NCBI RefSeq assembly: GCF_029478665.1
Contig: NZ_JARPQB010000052.1
Span: 1 to 49,924, forward strand
Direction of reading: 5' to 3'
Length of the DNA: 49,924 nt
Source: Pseudomonas entomophila
GTDB lineage: Bacteria; Pseudomonadota; Gammaproteobacteria; Pseudomonadales; Pseudomonadaceae
This document shows positions 26,465 to 34,233 of this stretch, in pieces (position 1 is the stretch's first letter; the number at the start of each line of letters is the position of its first letter). Made by a program: the position numbers and the translations under genes. The notes beneath the pieces are model-generated. The model was not told the origin of the DNA. It was given only the letters and a program-made list of their open reading frames with translations, and did no database searches.

Positions 26465-27085
26465 CTACCGCCGACTAAAGGCCAGGCGCACCGCAAACAA
26501 TACGAACACCCCCCCAGTTACCCGATCCATCCACTTCACCACCCGCCCCTGGCGCAACACTGCGGCCAAGGGCTGGGTCGCGGCGATCAGCGCCACCGCC
26601 CAGAGCAACCCGAGCAGCACATGGATGCCGACCAGGCCAAAGGTCCACGGCACCAGCGCCTGCCCCTGGGGAATGAACTGCGGCAGGAACGACACGTAGA
26701 AGATCCCCACTTTGGGGTTGAGCAGGTTGCCCAGCAGGCCCTTGACGAACCAGTTGGTGCCCGGCTTGCCCTGGGCATCGGCGCTGGCCACCGACTGGCG
26801 CGGGCGCAGCAGCATGTTCAGGCCCAGGTATGCCAGGTAGGCGGCGCCGCAGTACTTGAGCACGTCATAGGCCAGCGTCGACACCGCAATCAGCGCCCCC
26901 AGCCCGAAGGCCACCGCCGCGCCCCACAGCAGGCAGCCGGCATTGATGCCCAGCGCCGCGCGCATGGCCTGTTGGCGGCTCTCCACGGCGGCGGTGCGCA
27001 GGATCAGCGCGGTGTCCAGGCCGGGGGTGATGGTGAGCAGGGTCGCGGCCAGGGTGAAGGCGATCAGGTTGTCGGCGAAGGGCAT
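26465..27085 (-). CDS. LysE/RhtB-family amino-acid exporter
   Basis: This 206-residue protein of the LysE/RhtB family has about six hydrophobic segments. The N-terminus FTLAATLLTITPGLDTALIL contains the TPG motif typical of the family, and the start of the third segment carries GAAYLAYLGLNMLLR. The usual family length is about 205 residues, so it appears complete. Such proteins export amino acids or related small molecules; the substrate cannot be read from sequence. It converges on fpvF and is followed upstream by a long palindrome, so it seems to be a single-gene unit. Confidence 0.9.
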   Translation of the reverse strand: MPFADNLIAFTLAATLLTITPGLDTALILRTAAVESRQQAMRAALGINAGCLLWGAAVAFGLGALIAVSTLAYDVLKYCGAAYLAYLGLNMLLRPRQSVASADAQGKPGTNWFVKGLLGNLLNPKVGIFYVSFLPQFIPQGQALVPWTFGLVGIHVLLGLLWAVALIAATQPLAAVLRQGRVVKWMDRVTGGVFVLFAVRLAFSRR

Positions 27086-27154
27086 GGCGGGGTGGCCTCG
27101 GCTGGAGAAAGGTGGACGTTAGCAGGTTCGTCGGGGGAGTTGCAGCGCCTATCA

Positions 27155-27260
27155 GATCGAGCGCCGCCCGCGCGGCGCATCGCGGATAAATCCGCTCCTA
27201 CAGGTTTGTATTTGTAGGAGCGGATTCATCCGCGATGCGCCGCGGGAGCGGCGCTCGATC
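27155..27260. repeat. Long imperfect palindrome (REP pair)
   Basis: The outer arms GATCGAGCGCCGC and GCGGCGCTCGATC enclose inner arms GCGCATCGCGGATAAATCCG and CGGATTCATCCGCGATGCGC around GCTCCTACAG...TGTAGGAGC. It lies between the LysE gene and a LysR gene. The beginning of the same outer unit (ATCGAGCGCCGC) is seen at the right edge of the window. Confidence 0.8.
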
Positions 27261-27269
27261 TCAAAGGCG

Positions 27270-28211
27270 CTATAACTTCCCAGCGAACACCTGGCCACAC
27301 CGCCCAATCAGCTCACGCAACCAGCGGTGTCCCGGATCACGATGCACCCGCTCCGGCCACAGCATCAGCATCTCGAACCCCGCCACCGCCAGCGGCGCCT
27401 CGACCACCTTGAGCCGGGCATCACCGGCTACCAGGCGCTCAGGCACCATCGCCACCAGATCGCTGCCCGCCAGTACCGAAGCCAGCAGCATGAAATGCGG
27501 CACCGACAACACCACCTTGCGCGCCAGCCCCTGCTCGGCCAGGGCTGCATCGGTCGGCCCGGCGAACCCACCGCCATCGGGCGAGACGATCACCTGCTCC
27601 AACGCGCAGAACTGCGCCAGGCTCGGCCGGCGCTTCAAACGCGGGTGATCGACACGCCCGGCCAGCACATAGCGCTCATGGAACAGCGAACGCTGGCGCA
27701 ACCCGGCCGGTGCCTGCTCGGCGATATGAAAGGCGAGGTCGATCTCGCCCTGCTCGGCCTGGCGCAACAGCGTGCCGGGCACCAGGTCGAGCACCGCCAG
27801 GCGCGTGCCCGGCGCCTCGCTGCGCAAGGTGGCCAACGCCGGTTGCAGCAAGGTCGAGGCACTGTAGTCGGTGGCGGCCACGCGCCAGGTCTGGCGGGCC
27901 TGGGCCGGGTCGAACGGCGTGGCCGGCGCGATAGCCTGGTGCAGTGCTTCCAGCGCCTGGCGCAGCGGCGCGCGCAGGGCTTCGGCACGGGCCGTGGGCC
28001 GCATGCCGCGGGGGCCAGGCAGCAGCAACGGGTCGTCGAGCAGCTCGCGCAGGCGCGCCAGCTGCACGCTCACCGTCGGCTGCGCCAGGTGCAGGCGCTC
28101 GGCGGCGCGGGTCACATTGTGTTCGGTGAGCAAGGCGTCGAGGGTGACCAACAGGTTGAGATCAAGGCGCCTCAGATCATTGTGCATGGCAATACCTGGC
28201 ATATCAGACAT
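27270..28211 (-). CDS. LysR-family transcriptional regulator (of the divergent quinone reductase)
   Basis: This 313-residue protein has a LysR N-terminal helix-turn-helix (residues about 12-70: LDLNLLVTLDALLTEHNVTRAAERLHLAQPTVS) and a substrate-binding domain of normal size. A later in-frame Met (MHNDLRR, residue 9) is an alternative start. It is divergent from the NAD(P)H-quinone reductase-like gene with 63 bp between starts, an arrangement in which LysR regulators usually control their neighbour. The inducer is unknown. Confidence 0.9.
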   Translation of the reverse strand: MSDMPGIAMHNDLRRLDLNLLVTLDALLTEHNVTRAAERLHLAQPTVSVQLARLRELLDDPLLLPGPRGMRPTARAEALRAPLRQALEALHQAIAPATPFDPAQARQTWRVAATDYSASTLLQPALATLRSEAPGTRLAVLDLVPGTLLRQAEQGEIDLAFHIAEQAPAGLRQRSLFHERYVLAGRVDHPRLKRRPSLAQFCALEQVIVSPDGGGFAGPTDAALAEQGLARKVVLSVPHFMLLASVLAGSDLVAMVPERLVAGDARLKVVEAPLAVAGFEMLMLWPERVHRDPGHRWLRELIGRCGQVFAGKL

Positions 28212-28274
28212 TCATTTTAACTATACCTCGATGCAGCCCATGATGCGGCCATCCCCCTTTACCGGAGCCCCACC

Positions 28275-29054
28275 ATGAATGTGCTGATCGTCCACGCCCA
28301 CCCTGAACCTCGCTCCCTCAACGGCGCCCTCAAGGACCATGCCGTGCGTTATTTGCAAAGCCAGGGCCACAGCGTGCAGGTCTCCGACCTGCACGCCATG
28401 GGTTTCAAGGCCGTGCTCGACGCCGCCGACAACACCGCCATGCCACCGGGCGAGGCATTCCAGCCTTCGGAGCATTCGCGCCAGGCCTTCGCCAACGGCA
28501 CGCAGAGCGCCGACATCACCCTCGAGCAGGAAAAACTGCGCTGGGCCGATGCACTGATCCTGCAGTTCCCGCTGTGGTGGTTCGGCCTGCCGGCGATCCT
28601 CAAGGGCTGGGTCGAACGGGTGTACGCCTATGGTTTCGCCTATGGCGTGGGCGAGCACTCCGACCAGCACTGGGGCGACCGTTACGGTGAAGGCAGCTTC
28701 GCCGGCAAGCGCGCCATGCTGATGGTCACCACCGGCGGCTGGGCCTCGCACTATGCCCCCAGAGGCATCAACGGCCCACTGGACGACATCCTCTTCCCCA
28801 TCCAGCACGGCATCCTGTTCTACCCCGGTTTCGAGGTGCTGCCACCCTTCGTCATCCACCGCGCCGGCCGCGTCGACGCTACGGCCTTCGCCGCCGCGTG
28901 CACCGCGCTGGAGCAGCGCCTGGACGGCTTGTGGCACGATGCCCCGATCCCCTTCCGCCGGCAGAACGGCGGCGACTACCTGATCCCGGCGCTGACCCTG
29001 CGCGAAGACCTCGCCCCCGGCGAGCAAGGGCTCGGTATCCACCTGCAAAACTGA
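28275..29054 (+). CDS. NAD(P)H dehydrogenase (quinone)-like flavodoxin-fold protein
   Basis: This 259-residue protein of the NQO1/NQO2-like flavodoxin family shows VLIVHAHPEPRSLNGALK at the N-terminus (flavin phosphate loop), LQFPLWWFGLPAILKGWVERV (active-site stretch) and a TTGGWASHYAPRG-like loop near residue 160. These enzymes transfer two electrons from NAD(P)H to quinones or similar compounds in the cytoplasm. An ACCGGAGCC ribosome-binding site precedes the ATG. Control by the divergent LysR gene is likely. The substrate is unknown. Confidence 0.9.
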   Translation: MNVLIVHAHPEPRSLNGALKDHAVRYLQSQGHSVQVSDLHAMGFKAVLDAADNTAMPPGEAFQPSEHSRQAFANGTQSADITLEQEKLRWADALILQFPLWWFGLPAILKGWVERVYAYGFAYGVGEHSDQHWGDRYGEGSFAGKRAMLMVTTGGWASHYAPRGINGPLDDILFPIQHGILFYPGFEVLPPFVIHRAGRVDATAFAAACTALEQRLDGLWHDAPIPFRRQNGGDYLIPALTLREDLAPGEQGLGIHLQN

Positions 29055-29060
29055 TAGCCT

Positions 29061-29090
29061 TGGGCGGTCCCTGCCGCTTCGGACCGCCCA
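29061..29090 (+). promoter_or_regulatory. Perfect 10-bp inverted repeat touching the TetR start codon
   Basis: TGGGCGGTCC and GGACCGCCCA, separated by ten bases, form a perfect palindrome whose last base is the A of the ATG at 29090. It could be an operator for the TetR protein, a hairpin that hides the start, or a partial terminator of the upstream reductase gene. No T-run follows, which argues against a simple terminator. Confidence 0.5.
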
Positions 29091-29710
29091 TGGCCAACCA
29101 CAAGATCGAGATCCGCCGCCGCAACATCGAGAAGATCCTGCTCGCCGCCGAGCAGGTATTCGCCGAGAAAGGCTACCGCGGCACGTCCATGGGCGATATC
29201 GCCGAACTGGCGCAACTGCCGCGCTCCAACCTGCATTACTACTTCAGCACCAAGGACGAGCTGTACCGCGCGGTGCTGCAAGACCTGCTGGACATGTGGA
29301 AACAGGACGCGCTGTGCTTCGAGCGCTTCGACGACCCGCGCGTGGTGCTGACCAGCTACATCCGCGCCAAGATGGGCCACTCGCGCTCGCGGCCGCTGGG
29401 CTCGAAGATCTGGGCCGAGGAGATGCTGCACGGCGCGCCGCTGCTGGGGGCGAACCTGGACGATTCGCTGGTGCCCTGGGCCAAGCTCAAGGAAGCGAAG
29501 ATCCGCGCCTGGGTTGAAGACCGGCGCATCCTGCCGATCGAGCCCTCGGCGCTGCTGTACATGATCTGGGCCTCGACCCAGCACTACGCCGACTTCGGCT
29601 ACCAGGTGACGCTGCTCAACGGCGGCGAACCGCTGTCGGACCCGGCCTTCGAAAGCGCGGTGCAGACGGTGACCGGTGTCATCCTGCGCGGGATCGGGCT
29701 GGAGCCCTGA
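29090..29710 (+). CDS. RutR-like TetR-family regulator
   Basis: This 206-residue protein has a TetR helix-turn-helix (residues about 10-55, EKGYRGTSMGDIAELAQLPRS then NLHYYF). Its C-terminal half resembles E. coli RutR: KIWAEEMLHGAPLL, WAKLKEAKIRAWVEDRRILPIEP, and especially MIWASTQHYADFGYQV. RutR senses uracil and controls pyrimidine use. The pyrimidine catabolism locus begins about 3.3 kb downstream and its control region carries a RutR-type half site. The ATG has no ribosome-binding site and is part of a hairpin. Alternative upstream starts in frame lack one too, and they would add a sequence unlike the family. Confidence 0.88.
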   Translation: MANHKIEIRRRNIEKILLAAEQVFAEKGYRGTSMGDIAELAQLPRSNLHYYFSTKDELYRAVLQDLLDMWKQDALCFERFDDPRVVLTSYIRAKMGHSRSRPLGSKIWAEEMLHGAPLLGANLDDSLVPWAKLKEAKIRAWVEDRRILPIEPSALLYMIWASTQHYADFGYQVTLLNGGEPLSDPAFESAVQTVTGVILRGIGLEP

Positions 29711-29719
29711 ACCGCCCCT

Positions 29720-30622
29720 TCAGCGGCCCAGGTGCTCGCAGAGAAAGTCGATGAACACCCGGGTGCGCTGCGGCACATGGCTGCCGTTCGGGTACACCAC
29801 GCTGATCGGCTGCTTCGGCAGGCTGTAGCCGGGCAGCACCCGCCGCAAGCTGCCAGTGGCCAGGTCCTGCTCGATCAACCAGGCCGGCAGCACGGCGACC
29901 CCCAGGGAGGCCAAGGCCATTGCCCGGACACCCTGCGCGGCATTGGACTGGTAGGCCGCAACGCCCCCCACACTCACGTTTTCGCCGTCGGCCGACAGCA
30001 GCGTCCAGCGCGTCGGGTTGTGCAGGTTGCTGTTGGCAATCCAGGGCACGCCCGCCAGGTCATCGGGTTTGCCGAGCGCATGCCTGCCGAGAAAGTCCGG
30101 CGAGGCCACCAGCACGATGGCGTAGTCACCCAGCGCGCGACTGCGCAGGTTCGAATCCGGCAACGTGCCAAGGCGCACCACCAGGTCGAGCCGTTCGGCG
30201 ATCAGGTCGCTCAGGGAGGAATCGGTTTCATAGCTGAGCGACAGCGCCGGGTAACGCGCGGCGAACGCTGGCAGCAGCGGCAGGATGAAGCGCTCGCCAT
30301 ATTCGGCGGTGGTGCTGATGCGCAGGCGCCCCGCCACACCGTTGTGCCGTTGCATGACGTTGTCGAAGGCGCTTTCGACATCGCTGACGATCACCTTGAA
30401 GTCGTCGTAGAACGCCTGGCCGGACTCGGTCAGGGCGATGGCGCGGGTGCTGCGCAGCAGCAGGGTCACCCCCAGCGCTTCCTCCAACGCCTTGATGTGC
30501 TGGCTGACCATGGCCTTGCTGATGCCCAGGGTGTCGGCGGCCTTGGTAAACGAGCCGGCATCGACCACGGCGAGGAAGGTCTGCACCCGGTTGAGCTGGG
30601 TGTGAAGGGCCGTGCGCGGCAT
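29720..30622 (-). CDS. LysR-family transcriptional regulator
   Basis: This 300-residue protein has a typical LysR helix-turn-helix (RVQTFLAVVDAGSFTKAADTLGISKAMVSQHIKALEE, residues about 12-46) and a CrgA-like effector domain (GRLRISTTAEYGERFILPLLPAF). It is divergent from an MFS transporter gene with 91 bp between starts and probably regulates that unit. The inducer is unknown. It converges closely (9 bp) on the TetR gene. Confidence 0.9.
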   Translation of the reverse strand: MPRTALHTQLNRVQTFLAVVDAGSFTKAADTLGISKAMVSQHIKALEEALGVTLLLRSTRAIALTESGQAFYDDFKVIVSDVESAFDNVMQRHNGVAGRLRISTTAEYGERFILPLLPAFAARYPALSLSYETDSSLSDLIAERLDLVVRLGTLPDSNLRSRALGDYAIVLVASPDFLGRHALGKPDDLAGVPWIANSNLHNPTRWTLLSADGENVSVGGVAAYQSNAAQGVRAMALASLGVAVLPAWLIEQDLATGSLRRVLPGYSLPKQPISVVYPNGSHVPQRTRVFIDFLCEHLGR

Positions 30623-30713
30623 TGTTCAGTTCCATCAAACAGAGTTTCAAGGGTAGCGACATCGACAGGGAGCGTCCATGCCACCTAGGCTGCGCGCCGA
30701 ACAAGGAGTGGCG

Positions 30714-32060
30714 ATGACCTACCGATACCGCGTGGCAAGCGTTTTTTTGATGGGCTTCTTCATCGACTGCATCAACATTTTCATGCCGGCCGTGGCCCTG
30801 CCACGGATCACGGCCGAATTTTCCATTGCCAGCGCCAACAGTGCCTGGGTGGGCAATGCCTACATCCTCGGGCTGACGCTGGTGATGCCGGTCAGCACCT
30901 GGCTGGCGAGCCGCTGGGGTGCGCGACGCTTGTTGGCGCTGTCGATGCTGGCGTTCGCCGTGGCCGCCTGGGGCGGTGGCCAGGCCGATTCGTTCCCGGC
31001 GTTGGTCGCCTGGCGCTTCGCCCAGGGCCTGGCGGGCGGCCTGCTGATCCCGGTGGGCCAGGCGCTGACCTTCAACCTGTTCCAAGGCCCGCAGCGCGCC
31101 CGCGTTTCGACGCTGGTGATGGCGGTGGCGCTGATCGCACCGGCGCTGTCGCCTACCTTGGGCGGGCTGATCGTCGATGGCGGCAACTGGCCCTGGGTGT
31201 TCCAGGCGAGCATTCCGCTCGCGTTGCTGACGGCCGGACTGGCCTGGTGGTGGATCCGCGAAGCGCCCGGTACGGCAGTGCCACGCCCCGACTTCAACGG
31301 GCTGCTGCTGGTCAGCGGCGCCCTCGCCTGCCTGCTGCTGGGCCTGTCGCTTTACGGCGCTGGTCACCCGGCCTGGTTGGCCCTGGCTTGCCTGGCAATG
31401 GGGCTGGCATGCGCGCTGCGGTACCAACGTCACTACCAGCATTCGCGGCATGGCATCGTCGAGCTGAAGCTGCTGGCCAATGCACGGTTGCAGGTATCGA
31501 TGCTGGTCTACCATGCGATCCCGGGCCTGTTCACCGGGGTGAACCTGCTGAACATCTTCTATTTGCAGGACGTGTTGAGCCTGAGTGCCCGGGCCACCGG
31601 GATGTTCATGATCGTCTACGCCGCTGGCGCCTTCACCGCCATGCTGCTGGTCGGTCGCGTCTACAACCAGGTCGGGGCGCGGCGCTTGTTGCTGCTCGGG
31701 ATGCTCCTGCACAGCCTGGGTATCGCCCTGCTGGTGCTGGTCGACAGTAATACCGATACCCCAATGCTGATCGCGGTCTATGGCCTGATGGGCATCGGCG
31801 GTGGCCTCGGCGCCAACACTGCGCAAGCCACCGCGCTGCTCGATTTCACCGGCGCGCAGACCCACCAGGCGAGCGTGCTATGGAACCTCAACCGGCAGAT
31901 GGCGTTCAGCCTCGGCGCGGCGCTGTTGCTGATGATCTTCAATCTGCTGCCGCCTGCAGATGCCTATCACCTGACCTTCGCCCTGGCGGCGCTGCTCGGG
32001 CTGCTGCCCCTCACACGACTACGCACACTACCCCAGGAGAACATCCGCGATGCTCGATAA
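30714..32060 (+). CDS. MFS drug/metabolite exporter
   Basis: This 448-residue major facilitator has many hydrophobic segments. After helix 1 (VFLMGFFIDCINIFMPAVALP) comes the loop WLASRWGARRLL of the DHA (H+ antiporter) subfamily. The ATG at 30714 has AAGGAG at good spacing; an in-frame ATG at 30678 lies outside the conserved start. It overlaps the following NTF2-like gene by 11 bp, so the two are one unit, and it is divergent from a LysR regulator. The substrate is unknown. Confidence 0.9.
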   Translation: MTYRYRVASVFLMGFFIDCINIFMPAVALPRITAEFSIASANSAWVGNAYILGLTLVMPVSTWLASRWGARRLLALSMLAFAVAAWGGGQADSFPALVAWRFAQGLAGGLLIPVGQALTFNLFQGPQRARVSTLVMAVALIAPALSPTLGGLIVDGGNWPWVFQASIPLALLTAGLAWWWIREAPGTAVPRPDFNGLLLVSGALACLLLGLSLYGAGHPAWLALACLAMGLACALRYQRHYQHSRHGIVELKLLANARLQVSMLVYHAIPGLFTGVNLLNIFYLQDVLSLSARATGMFMIVYAAGAFTAMLLVGRVYNQVGARRLLLLGMLLHSLGIALLVLVDSNTDTPMLIAVYGLMGIGGGLGANTAQATALLDFTGAQTHQASVLWNLNRQMAFSLGAALLLMIFNLLPPADAYHLTFALAALLGLLPLTRLRTLPQENIRDAR

Positions 32061-32454
32061 CACCCTTTTCCACGCAGCACACAGCATCCATCACGTCCAT
32101 GTACTGATCCAGGAGGTCTTCACCCGCCCGGCCACCGAGACCCAGGCAACGCTTGAAGCGTTGATGGCGGTGTTTGCCGATGACTTCAGCATGGTCGGCA
32201 CGGCGGGTGGCGTGTTTGATCGCCAGCAGGTGGAGCAGTTGTTCCACCGCGCGGCCGGTGCCCGGCCGGGGCTTGAGATCGTCGTCGGCGATGTGCGGGT
32301 GGTATGGCAGGCGGGGAACAATGTGGCCGTGCGCTACAAGGAGACCCATCGTTTGCAGGGGGTGGAGCAGGCCCGCTGGTCATTGGCGATCATCGAGTGC
32401 AGCAATCAAGCCGTGACATGGCACTGCCTGCACGAAACAGCAATACCACAGTGA
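32050..32454 (+). CDS. NTF2-like (SnoaL/DUF4440-type) small protein
   Basis: This 134-residue protein has the alpha-plus-beta pattern of the NTF2-like fold: an N-terminal helix, LEALMAVFADDFSMVGTAG, VFDRQQVEQLFHRAAG, then strands ending in ARWSLAIIECSNQAVTWHCLHETA. Such folds may be enzymes or binding proteins, and no catalytic residues can be assigned. The start lies inside the MFS gene (11-bp overlap), which suggests co-translation and a linked role, perhaps handling the exported compound. Confidence 0.8.
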   Translation: MLDNTLFHAAHSIHHVHVLIQEVFTRPATETQATLEALMAVFADDFSMVGTAGGVFDRQQVEQLFHRAAGARPGLEIVVGDVRVVWQAGNNVAVRYKETHRLQGVEQARWSLAIIECSNQAVTWHCLHETAIPQ

Positions 32455-32466
32455 TCAGCCCTTCTT

Positions 32467-32509
32467 GTAGGAGCCGGCTTTGCCGGCGAACACCGGCAAA
32501 GCCGGTGCC
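32467..32509. repeat. REP-like palindromes
   Basis: GTAGGAGCCGGCTTTGCCGGCG is followed by CACCGGCAAAGCCGGTG, giving two short overlapping hairpins of the same family as at 26405. It lies between convergent genes and may act as a terminator. Confidence 0.7.
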
Positions 32510-32537
32510 AGGCACTGCGCAGACATCGCCATGAAGG

Positions 32538-32807
32538 TCAATCTCGAATCAGATCGGCCAGACAAAGGTACAACCACATTGCAGCGTCCTTGGGTGTCCC
32601 CTTCAGCGCTCCCCAACCGCGCCTCTTGATGTCGTCCTCATAGCTACAGCTAACGGCCAGCGCCTCGGCGTCATCGCGGTCGCCGCACGTTGCCTGCTGA
32701 TGCAGCGTCCAAAGCAGTACCCGAAATTCCAGCGGTGGACTGGTGCGAAGCTGCTCCAGCCTACCTTCGGTTTCCAGGAATCTTGCCTCCAGGTCGTCGC
32801 GCATCAT
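32538..32807 (-). CDS. Small protein of unknown function
   Basis: An 89-residue protein starting MMRDDLEARFLETEGRLEQL, with a GAGGAG ribosome-binding site 7 bp before the ATG at 32807. A longer version from 32855 lacks such a site. It is charged and probably helical, has no membrane segment and contains two Cys. I do not recognise the family. It stands alone between a REP element and the preA stop region. Confidence 0.6.
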   Translation of the reverse strand: MMRDDLEARFLETEGRLEQLRTSPPLEFRVLLWTLHQQATCGDRDDAEALAVSCSYEDDIKRRGWGALKGTPKDAAMWLYLCLADLIRD

Positions 32808-32958
32808 GACGCTCCTCGCTTGTCGCCGGTTGCCGACGGAGCGCGCCACCATCATCCCCTGGACTCTCGAGACGGCGCCCCACGGGGGCAGACTGCTTGC
32901 ATTCCCGTGGAGCGTCTACTGACAGAATTGCCAGGTACCGATCACACCCTCACCCTTC

Positions 32959-34233
32959 TCAGCCCACCTCGCGATAGGGATTGCGCGGATCCTGGGTCCA
33001 GTTCAGGTACGGCTTGCCGGTGTCCTGCGCGACCATCTCGATGCAGCTTTCCACCGGGCAGGTGATCTGGCACAGGTTGCAGCCCACGCACGCCTCCTCG
33101 ATCACGCTGTAGATGTGGGTGCCGTCATCCTTGAGGGTACTGGCGATGGCCTGGTGCGAGGTGTCCTCGCAGGCAATGTGGCAACGCCCGCAACCGATGC
33201 ACGCGGCCTGGTCGATCTGCGCCACCGACTTGTAGTTGATGTCCAGGTACTTCCAATCAGTGGTGTGGCCCACGGCCTGGCCACGGAAGGCCTCGAGGTT
33301 GGCGTGCCCATGCTGGTCCATCCAGCGCGCCAAGCCGTCCTTCATGTCGTCGACGATACGGAAGCCATGCAGCATCGCCGCCGTGCACACCTGCACCGCG
33401 CCACTGCCCAGGGCGACGAACTCCGCCGCGTCGCGCCAGGTGCCGATGCCGCCGATGCCACAGATGGGCAGGCCGCGGGTCTCGGGGTCGCGGGCAATCT
33501 CGGCGACCATGTTCAGGGCGATCGGCTTGACCGCCGAGCCGCAGTAGCCGCCGTGGGTGCTCTGGTCGCCGACGATGGGGTAGGCGACCATGCGGTCCAG
33601 GTCGACGCTGGTGATCGAGTTGATGGTGTTGATCAGCGACACCGCGTCGGCCCCGCCGCGGTGGGCGGCGCGCGCCGACTGGCGGATGTCGGTGATGTTG
33701 GGGGTGAGCTTGACGATCACCGGCAGCGAACAGTGGATCTTGCACCAGCGGGTGACCCTCTCCACATACTCCGGCACCTGGCCGACCGCGGCGCCCATGC
33801 CGCGCTCGGGCATGCCGTGGGGGCAGCCGAAGTTGAGCTCGATGCCGTCGGCGCCGGTGGCCTCCACCAGCGGCAGGATGAACTTCCAGGATTCCTCCAC
33901 GCACGGCACCATCAGCGACACGATCAGCGCGCGGTCGGGCCAGTCCTTCTTCACCTGGGTGATCTCGCGCAGGTTGATCTCCAGCGAACGGTCGGTGATC
34001 AGCTCGATGTTGTTGATGCCCTGGACCTGGCGGTTGGCGCCGTAGTGCGCCGAGTAGCGCGACGACACGTTGACCGCCGCCGGGTCCTCGCCCAGGGTCT
34101 TCCACACCACCCCGCCCCACCCGGCCTCGAAGGCGCGGACCACGTTGTAGGCCTTGTCGGTGGGCGGCGCGGAGGCCAGCCAGAACGGGTTGGGCGCCTT
34201 GATGCCGGCGAACACGATGGACAGGTCGGCCAT
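32959..34233 (-). CDS. preA: NAD-dependent dihydropyrimidine dehydrogenase, PreA subunit
   Basis: This 424-residue protein comprises an FMN-binding dihydroorotate-dehydrogenase-like barrel and a C-terminal ferredoxin domain. The active-site loop LNFGCPHGMPERGMG carries the catalytic Cys. Two 4Fe-4S motifs are visible: C-I-G-C-G-R-C-H-I-A-C and C-V-G-C-N-L-C-Q-I-T-C-P. With PreT it reduces uracil and thymine to the dihydro compounds, the first step of reductive pyrimidine breakdown. Its ATG follows the preT stop directly (TAA-ATG), so the two are surely co-translated. Confidence 0.95.
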   Translation of the reverse strand: MADLSIVFAGIKAPNPFWLASAPPTDKAYNVVRAFEAGWGGVVWKTLGEDPAAVNVSSRYSAHYGANRQVQGINNIELITDRSLEINLREITQVKKDWPDRALIVSLMVPCVEESWKFILPLVEATGADGIELNFGCPHGMPERGMGAAVGQVPEYVERVTRWCKIHCSLPVIVKLTPNITDIRQSARAAHRGGADAVSLINTINSITSVDLDRMVAYPIVGDQSTHGGYCGSAVKPIALNMVAEIARDPETRGLPICGIGGIGTWRDAAEFVALGSGAVQVCTAAMLHGFRIVDDMKDGLARWMDQHGHANLEAFRGQAVGHTTDWKYLDINYKSVAQIDQAACIGCGRCHIACEDTSHQAIASTLKDDGTHIYSVIEEACVGCNLCQITCPVESCIEMVAQDTGKPYLNWTQDPRNPYREVG

